34,127 bases of DNA, taken from Ruminococcus sp. CAG:254 (GTDB lineage Bacteria > Bacillota > Clostridia > Oscillospirales > Ruminococcaceae). Every line of letters starts with the position of its first letter. Position 1 is the first letter of the stretch. Shown one piece after another: positions 29,870-34,127 of the stretch. The stretch lies in NCBI GenBank assembly GCA_000433635.1, contig HF997977.1, forward strand, positions 93,254-127,380, read 5' to 3'. The notes under the pieces were generated by a model. That model was given only the letters and a program-made list of their open reading frames with translations, was not told the origin of the DNA and made no database searches. A program made the position numbers and the translations under genes.

Positions 29870-29883
29870 TGGAATCGTTTTCA
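29870..29883. promoter_or_regulatory. Second LacI-type operator
   Basis: TGGAATCGTTTTCA shares the core AATCGTTTTC with the site at 28635-28648. It lies 26 bases upstream of the -35 box of the regulator gene. Confidence 0.6.
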
Positions 29884-29898
29884 TTGTTAATTTTTCTT

Positions 29899-30957
29899 TT
29901 ATAAACTTCCTAAATTATACAGAACATCTTCTATTTTTTCAATATTTTCAGCATCGTGCATGACTTCCTTTGCGTAGCGTTGCACAATTATCATGCAATC
30001 TGTCAGCGTGTACGTATGCGTTTCCCGCAGCTTCCAAGCGGAAACAATGGCAATTTCATGAAGAGCAGTGAGCAACTTTTGATACTGTATCAAAGCGTTT
30101 CCGGTGTTCAATGCTTGCAGCCAATATAGATAGAGGTAATAGGAACAAAAGTTTCGGAACGCTGGAATCCATGGTTCAGCGACTTTTGCAAATGCCTGTA
30201 AATCTGCATCGGTAACCGGATGTTGTTGGATTTGCTGCATCCAGTCTGCCCATTCCGGAGTCATCCATTCGAGGGTATCATATAAATGTTGAACAGATTC
30301 GTGATGAAGAAATACAGGCTTGCTGGGGATGGGCTGTAATTCTGGAAAATCGTCTGTCTTTTCTTCAATCCAATCTTGAAACTGCTGTACATAGTGCAAC
30401 CCGTAACAGAGAGCCTCTGCAAGCGGAATGCTTGTTTCCTGAAACAATTGCAGCAGAACAGCACGTGTTTCAAGCAGGCAATTCATCCAATTCAAAGAAT
30501 AGGGGAGTTCCGCTTCATTGACGGGTTCGGATGGTTCAGCTTGTGTGAGCGGAATTGCTTGGAACGGTTCTGTTTGCGTCAAGACCAGACGGGCAGCCTC
30601 TGGACAGGCAAGCGAGAGGACATGCTCTGTAAAAAGCGTATAGTCCTGCGGAATGCGTGGGAACTGTCGGCAGGTATCACAGAGCAGGTGTTCTCCAGCT
30701 TGTATTTGTAAGTCACAAAGTTTTTCTGCGTTCCAGAACGGACAGTTTCCATCTTCCCGATTTTGAAACATCCACTCATCATCTTCATTTTTTGTGAGCG
30801 TTGAGCGGATGGTTTCCCCGATGGGGGAGCAGGTTTGCTGATAGGTTTGGAGCGTTTTGGGGTCAATGACAATTTCCCAGCCTTTACAGCAGCTGTCTGG
30901 ACAATCGCCTGCAGTGCAGTGAAACACTTCTGTATAGGGAAAAGTATAATGTTGCAT
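29899..30957 (-). CDS. FliB-like Cys-rich protein (lysine-N-methylase family)
   Basis: This 352-residue protein has the N-terminal signature C14-x4-C19-x3-CC-KGWEIVID, followed by further cysteines at CPFWNAEKLC and CDTCRQFPR. This is the pattern of proteins annotated as flagellin lysine-N-methylase FliB; the cysteines probably bind an Fe-S cluster. The rest is helical and poorly conserved. No flagellar gene is in the window, so methylation of flagellin is doubtful here and another target is possible. ATG has AGGAGGG 10 bases upstream. It follows the SPFH gene by 29 bases on the same strand, an apparent operon. Confidence 0.75.
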   Translation of the reverse strand: MQHYTFPYTEVFHCTAGDCPDSCCKGWEIVIDPKTLQTYQQTCSPIGETIRSTLTKNEDDEWMFQNREDGNCPFWNAEKLCDLQIQAGEHLLCDTCRQFPRIPQDYTLFTEHVLSLACPEAARLVLTQTEPFQAIPLTQAEPSEPVNEAELPYSLNWMNCLLETRAVLLQLFQETSIPLAEALCYGLHYVQQFQDWIEEKTDDFPELQPIPSKPVFLHHESVQHLYDTLEWMTPEWADWMQQIQQHPVTDADLQAFAKVAEPWIPAFRNFCSYYLYLYWLQALNTGNALIQYQKLLTALHEIAIVSAWKLRETHTYTLTDCMIIVQRYAKEVMHDAENIEKIEDVLYNLGSL

Positions 30958-30986
30958 GGCGTGAAAGCCCTCCTAAGAGAGAATGG

Positions 30987-31859
30987 TTATGGATTGGTTG
31001 GGGTTTCGGTCGAACTGGAATCCGCATCATCAGACGGCAGATTCATCAGAACAGAGGCGGAGTCTGAAACAACATTCGGGTACTTGCCGTCCCATTTCTG
31101 AATTTGCTGATACCGCAGCACCTTGTCATTCAAAGAGGCATTGATTTTTTCGTTGGCAGCCGCTTCTGCTTCTGCCTTTTTCAAGGTTGCCTCTGCATCG
31201 GCATCCGCTGCAATGGTTTTCTGTTTTGCAGCAGCTTCTGCTTCAATAATCTGCTGTTCTTTTTCGGTTTCTGCCCGAAGTTTGTTTTGTTCGGCAACTT
31301 GTTTTTGTTCAATGGCAGCGTTAAATTCCTCGGAGAAATCAAAGTCAACAATATTGAACTTGTCGATTAAAATGCCATAGTCGGAAACTTTTTCCGAGAG
31401 TGTCTGCCCGATTTCGTCCCCAACAGCAGAACGCTTGGTAATCAATTCTTCTGCGGTGTATTGTGCAGTAACTGCCTTGACCGCTTCTTGAATGGCAGGC
31501 TGCAAGACGGTATCGGAATACTGTTCGCCGATGGTTTGATAGATGGTAGCGGAAGCATCTTTTGTGATGTGGAAGTTGATGGCAACGGAGCTGGAAATGG
31601 TCTGCAAATCCTTAGAAACGCTGTTGGAGGCGACTTCTGTCTTTTGAATCTTGTTGTTCATCATTACAACCTGCTGGACGAATGGCACTTTAAAATGTAA
31701 GCCTTCATCCAGTACACGATTGCTGACGCTGCCCATGGTTACGACAACGCCGGCATGACCAGCCGGAACAATGGTGGTTGCACTAGTAGCAGCGACAATG
31801 ATTAAGAGTGCAGCGACACCGGCAATAATCCAACCGGTTGCTTTTTTCAGTGATTTCAT
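30987..31859 (-). CDS. Prohibitin/SPFH-domain membrane protein
   Basis: This 290-residue protein has one N-terminal transmembrane helix (about 9-30, GWIIAGVAALLIIVAATSA) and an SPFH/prohibitin domain (about 30-190: VPAGHAGVVVTMGSVSNRVL, GLHFKVPFVQQVV, then FNIVDFDFSEEFNAAIEQKQ). A long Ala/Glu/Lys coiled coil (190-250) and a polar Ser/Thr tail follow. Such proteins form ring oligomers on the membrane; the bacterial role is poorly defined. The AAAGGA ribosome site is 6 bases upstream of ATG. Confidence 0.92.
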   Translation of the reverse strand: MKSLKKATGWIIAGVAALLIIVAATSATTIVPAGHAGVVVTMGSVSNRVLDEGLHFKVPFVQQVVMMNNKIQKTEVASNSVSKDLQTISSSVAINFHITKDASATIYQTIGEQYSDTVLQPAIQEAVKAVTAQYTAEELITKRSAVGDEIGQTLSEKVSDYGILIDKFNIVDFDFSEEFNAAIEQKQVAEQNKLRAETEKEQQIIEAEAAAKQKTIAADADAEATLKKAEAEAAANEKINASLNDKVLRYQQIQKWDGKYPNVVSDSASVLMNLPSDDADSSSTETPTNP

Positions 31860-31918
31860 AAAGAGTCCTTTCTATGAAAAGAGGGGGCGTATTTTGATTT
31901 TGAGAGAATGGTTTCAAA

Positions 31919-31948
31919 TTGACAAGAGAAATCAATTCATGCTATAAT
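31919..31948 (+). promoter_or_regulatory. Consensus promoter reading antisense into the thioesterase gene
   Basis: TTGACA (31919-31924), an 18-base spacer and TATAAT (31943-31948) on the plus strand. The start would be near 31955, at the stop codon of the minus-strand thioesterase gene. The RNA would run antisense through that gene towards cca. Confidence 0.7.
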
Positions 31949-31952
31949 CCAA

Positions 31953-32390
31953 TCAGGATTCCAGCAGAGATAAGAACAATTGGTGTAACTCTGGATTCTG
32001 ACGGGGCAGCCGCAGCGGTTTGCGGTCGTTGTTGGTGAAGCAGTGCTGAGAAGTTCCGGTCACGCAGCAGCGAGATTCCCCAGGCTTATAGATTTCGTAG
32101 GATAACGCAAGCCGAACACCGTTGTACTCTGTAATCTTGCAGGTTGCCTGAAATGTTTCCCCGAACTGGAATGGAATATGATAAGAGCAGGTGACACCCA
32201 GCACAGGCATTAAAATGCCATTGTGTTCCATCTGGTCATAGGGAACGCCTTTTTGTGCCATGAATGCCACACGGATTTCTTCCATCCAACGGATATAGTT
32301 GGAGTGGTGGACAATCTGCATCCGGTCGGTTTCGTAGTACTGGACGGGACGCTGATAGACAATGGATTCTGGAGTAATGATATGATGCAT
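31953..32390 (-). CDS. YbgC/FadM-type acyl-CoA thioesterase (4HBT hotdog fold)
   Basis: This 145-residue cytoplasmic hotdog-fold protein has the 4HBT active-site block YYETDRMQIVHHSNYIRWMEE, with Asp22 as the likely catalytic residue and His28/Tyr32 in the expected places. A central helix is followed by strands ending SQHCFTNNDRKPLRL, as in YbgC. It should hydrolyse acyl-CoA thioesters; the chain type is not predictable. It is divergent from cca with only 41 bases between the starts, so the two promoters must lie in or beyond the opposite coding region. Confidence 0.9.
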   Translation of the reverse strand: MHHIITPESIVYQRPVQYYETDRMQIVHHSNYIRWMEEIRVAFMAQKGVPYDQMEHNGILMPVLGVTCSYHIPFQFGETFQATCKITEYNGVRLALSYEIYKPGESRCCVTGTSQHCFTNNDRKPLRLPRQNPELHQLFLSLLES

Positions 32391-32431
32391 AAAACAACAA
32401 CCTTTCTATCATATAAATGGAGGAGAAGAAC

Positions 32432-33805
32432 ATGAACGAACAAATCACCATTCCGGCAGATGGCATATGGATTTTAAACCGTTTGCAGGAACATGGCTAT
32501 GTAGGGTATGCCGTCGGCGGATGTGTGCGGGATGCACTGCTGCACCGAACACCGCATGACTGGGATTTCTGTACCTCTGCAACGCCGGAGCAGATACAAG
32601 CTTGTTTTTCAGATGTACCCTGTCTGACCATTGGCAGCCAGCATGGAACGATTGGTGTTTTGCGGAATCATACGGTATATGAGATTACCACATTTCGCAA
32701 GGAAACCACCTACCATGACCATCGTCATCCAGATGCGGTACAATTTGCCGATTCGCTGCAAACAGATTTACAGCGGCGAGATTTTACCATCAATGCGATG
32801 GCATATCATCCGGAAACCGGAATCATAGACCCTTTTCATGGAGCAGCAGACTTGCAGAAACGGCAGCTGCGATGCGTAGGCGTTCCGACAGAACGATTTA
32901 CAGAAGATGCCCTGCGGATTTTGCGAGCAGTTCGGTTTGCTGCGGTGTATGGGCTAACCATTCAGCCGGAAACAGCAGCAGCGATGGAACGAACAGCACC
33001 ATTTCTAAAATGGGTGTCTGCGGAGCGGATTCTCTCTGAATGTGACCGCATTGTCACGGCTCAGTATGCTGCTGCAACATTGGCAGCATATTGCTCTATT
33101 TGGTTTCGTCTGTTTCCAGAGATGCAGCCGTTGCAGGGCTTTCAGCAGTATCATCCACGGCATGCATACGATGTGTGGGAACACAGTCTGCTGGCATTGT
33201 CCCACAGCGACCAGCAGGACACAGTGCTTTGCTGGGCAGCATTGCTGCATGACATTGGAAAACCAGCTTGTTTTCATCGGGATGCAGCCGGAATCGGGCA
33301 TTTCTACGGACATCCGGCAGAAAGTGCAGCATTGGCAAAGCAAATTTGCAAGCGTCTGAAAATGGATCGAAAGCGAACCGATGCGATTGTTGCATTGATT
33401 ACCGCACATGAGGTGCAATTATTACCGCAACGCTCTTATTTGCTGCGAATGCTGCGAAAATATGGAGCAGTACAGGCAAAACGCTTGCTTACTCTGCGAA
33501 AAGCGGATTTACAGGCACAAGTTCCAGCATATGCAGAGCAGGACTTGCAAAAACTGGAGCAGATGCAGCAGCTTTTACAGGAGTTATTGCAAGAGCAGGC
33601 ATGCTTTCAGCTGAAAGACTTGGCGATTCGTGGAAATGACTTGCTTGCGATGGGGATTCCAAAGGGCGTTCTCATTGGAAAGCTGCTGCAAGATGCATTG
33701 GAGCAGGTCATTCGTGGCAAGTTGCCAAACGAACGGGAAGCCTTGTTGCAATGGGTGCAGGAGCGATGGAATCGAAGAAAACAGCATCAGAATCCTACTG
33801 ATTAG
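32432..33805 (+). CDS. cca: CCA tRNA nucleotidyltransferase
   Basis: This 457-residue enzyme adds or repairs the 3' CCA of tRNAs. The class II nucleotidyltransferase head has GGCVRDALLHR at about 29-39 and the catalytic Asp pair HDWDF (D43, D45). The family block RRDFTINAMAYHP is at about 115-127 and the head ends EDALRILRAVRFAAV. An HD domain follows (HDIGKP at 273-278), with possible phosphatase activity. ATG 32432 has GGAGGAG upstream; an ATG at 32417 is too early. All three tRNA genes in this window encode CCA, so here the enzyme would mainly do repair. Confidence 0.94.
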   Translation: MNEQITIPADGIWILNRLQEHGYVGYAVGGCVRDALLHRTPHDWDFCTSATPEQIQACFSDVPCLTIGSQHGTIGVLRNHTVYEITTFRKETTYHDHRHPDAVQFADSLQTDLQRRDFTINAMAYHPETGIIDPFHGAADLQKRQLRCVGVPTERFTEDALRILRAVRFAAVYGLTIQPETAAAMERTAPFLKWVSAERILSECDRIVTAQYAAATLAAYCSIWFRLFPEMQPLQGFQQYHPRHAYDVWEHSLLALSHSDQQDTVLCWAALLHDIGKPACFHRDAAGIGHFYGHPAESAALAKQICKRLKMDRKRTDAIVALITAHEVQLLPQRSYLLRMLRKYGAVQAKRLLTLRKADLQAQVPAYAEQDLQKLEQMQQLLQELLQEQACFQLKDLAIRGNDLLAMGIPKGVLIGKLLQDALEQVIRGKLPNEREALLQWVQERWNRRKQHQNPTD

Positions 33806-33835
33806 TATAAACCAGTTTGGGAAATCTGTCAAGGA

Positions 33836-34116
33836 AGTTCATAACGCCGTAGGCGAACTGCGGTCAAGCTGGCTCAGCTTGGCGGAGGGGTGATTCCCCA
33901 CAGTGTGGGGAAATGTCCCGAAGGGACAAAAGGGCAGGGCATCCTCTAAAAACGGGGGACAAGCTGTCCCCCTTAACAGAGGTTTTGATTGCATACAACA
34001 AAAATCTAAGAGAAAATCGAACGAAATTGCAATTGCCTTTAAAATCAGGAGGATGTAATGAGAAATAAGGTTTCAGGGGCAATTGCAGTTTCCAAGGCAA
34101 GCTGGGGATGTGCCCC
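33836..34116. repeat. Run of six hairpins downstream of cca
   Basis: In order: CGCCGTAGGCG near 33845; CAAGCTG-GCT-CAGCTTG near 33865-33881; TTCCCCACA-G-TGTGGGGAA near 33893-33911; TGTCCC-GAA-GGGACA near 33913-33927; GGGGGACA-AGC-TGTCCCCC near 33955-33973; and GGCAAGCTGGGG/CCCCAGCCTTGCC near 34097-34126. The density looks like a mobile or repeated palindromic element, possibly including the cca terminator. The family is not identifiable from this copy alone. Confidence 0.6.
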
Positions 34117-34127
34117 AGCCTTGCCGA
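34058..34127 (+). CDS. Start of a possible small ORF (runs off the window)
   Basis: An AGGAGG ribosome site (34047-34052) is spaced 5 bases from ATG 34058. The frame is open for 23 codons to the window end and begins MRNKVSGAIAVSKASWG. The stop is not in the window, and part of the frame overlaps the last hairpin. Whether it is a real gene cannot be judged here. Confidence 0.3.
   Translation, partial: MRNKVSGAIAVSKASWGCAPALP

Overview
The window reads as a stretch of chromosome from an anaerobic, fibre-degrading, spore-lineage Firmicute, most likely a cellulosome-bearing Ruminococcus (relatives of R. flavefaciens, R. champanellensis or R. callidus). The evidence is a dockerin-bearing GH9/GH16 glucanase, a four-module scaffoldin-like protein with a C-terminal dockerin, poly-threonine linkers of the ruminococcal kind, a group B-type [FeFe] hydrogenase, a tyrosyl T-box, SpoIIID and Spo0A boxes. 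Genus assignment is inference; no 16S or phylogenetic marker was compared.

Layout. 1-2340: end of a thiamine-thiazole operon (thiG end, thiH, a TenI-like gene, a 65-residue ORF) closed by a bidirectional terminator. 2410-6707: a large secreted GH9-dockerin-GH16 glucanase on the minus strand, divergent from an AraC-type regulator and a small membrane protein. 6758-8890: a degenerate PEP-synthase-like protein. 9122-11274: an [FeFe] hydrogenase behind a strong promoter and a palindrome, convergent with a DUF2325 gene that has its own palindromic operator pair. 11301-12954: tyrS with a T-box leader. 12963-14244: a CDF metal exporter. 14303-17479: the scaffoldin-like protein. 17529-19261: an orphan oligopeptide-binding lipoprotein. 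19262-20129: hairpin-rich DNA, spoIIID, and a Spo0A-box promoter that may drive a small RNA. 20204-20522: a tRNA Gly-Arg-His operon. 20687-21166: TspO. 21300-23332: a CE3-like esterase with two binding-type modules on Thr linkers. 23477-25383: Na/Pi symporter-PhoU fusion. 25546-29883: galE, an aromatic-acid-exporter-like membrane protein, a PfkB fructokinase and a LacI-type regulator with two matching operators. 29899-31859: a FliB-like Cys-rich protein and an SPFH protein. 31919-33805: a YbgC-type thioesterase divergent from CCA nucleotidyltransferase, with a consensus promoter pointing antisense through the thioesterase. 33806-34127: a run of hairpins and the start of a possible small ORF.

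How it fits together. The glucanase, the scaffoldin-like protein and the esterase form a plant-cell-wall kit. The first two carry dockerins of different sequence, so they probably dock to different partners encoded elsewhere. The fructokinase, GalE and the peptide-binding lipoprotein serve uptake and sugar metabolism, and the hydrogenase disposes of electrons. The points most worth following up are the divergent cohesin-like repeats, the Spo0A-linked small-RNA candidate, the 0A box inside the esterase promoter and the pseudoenzyme at 6758-8890. All calls come from reading the sequence; no homology search was run.
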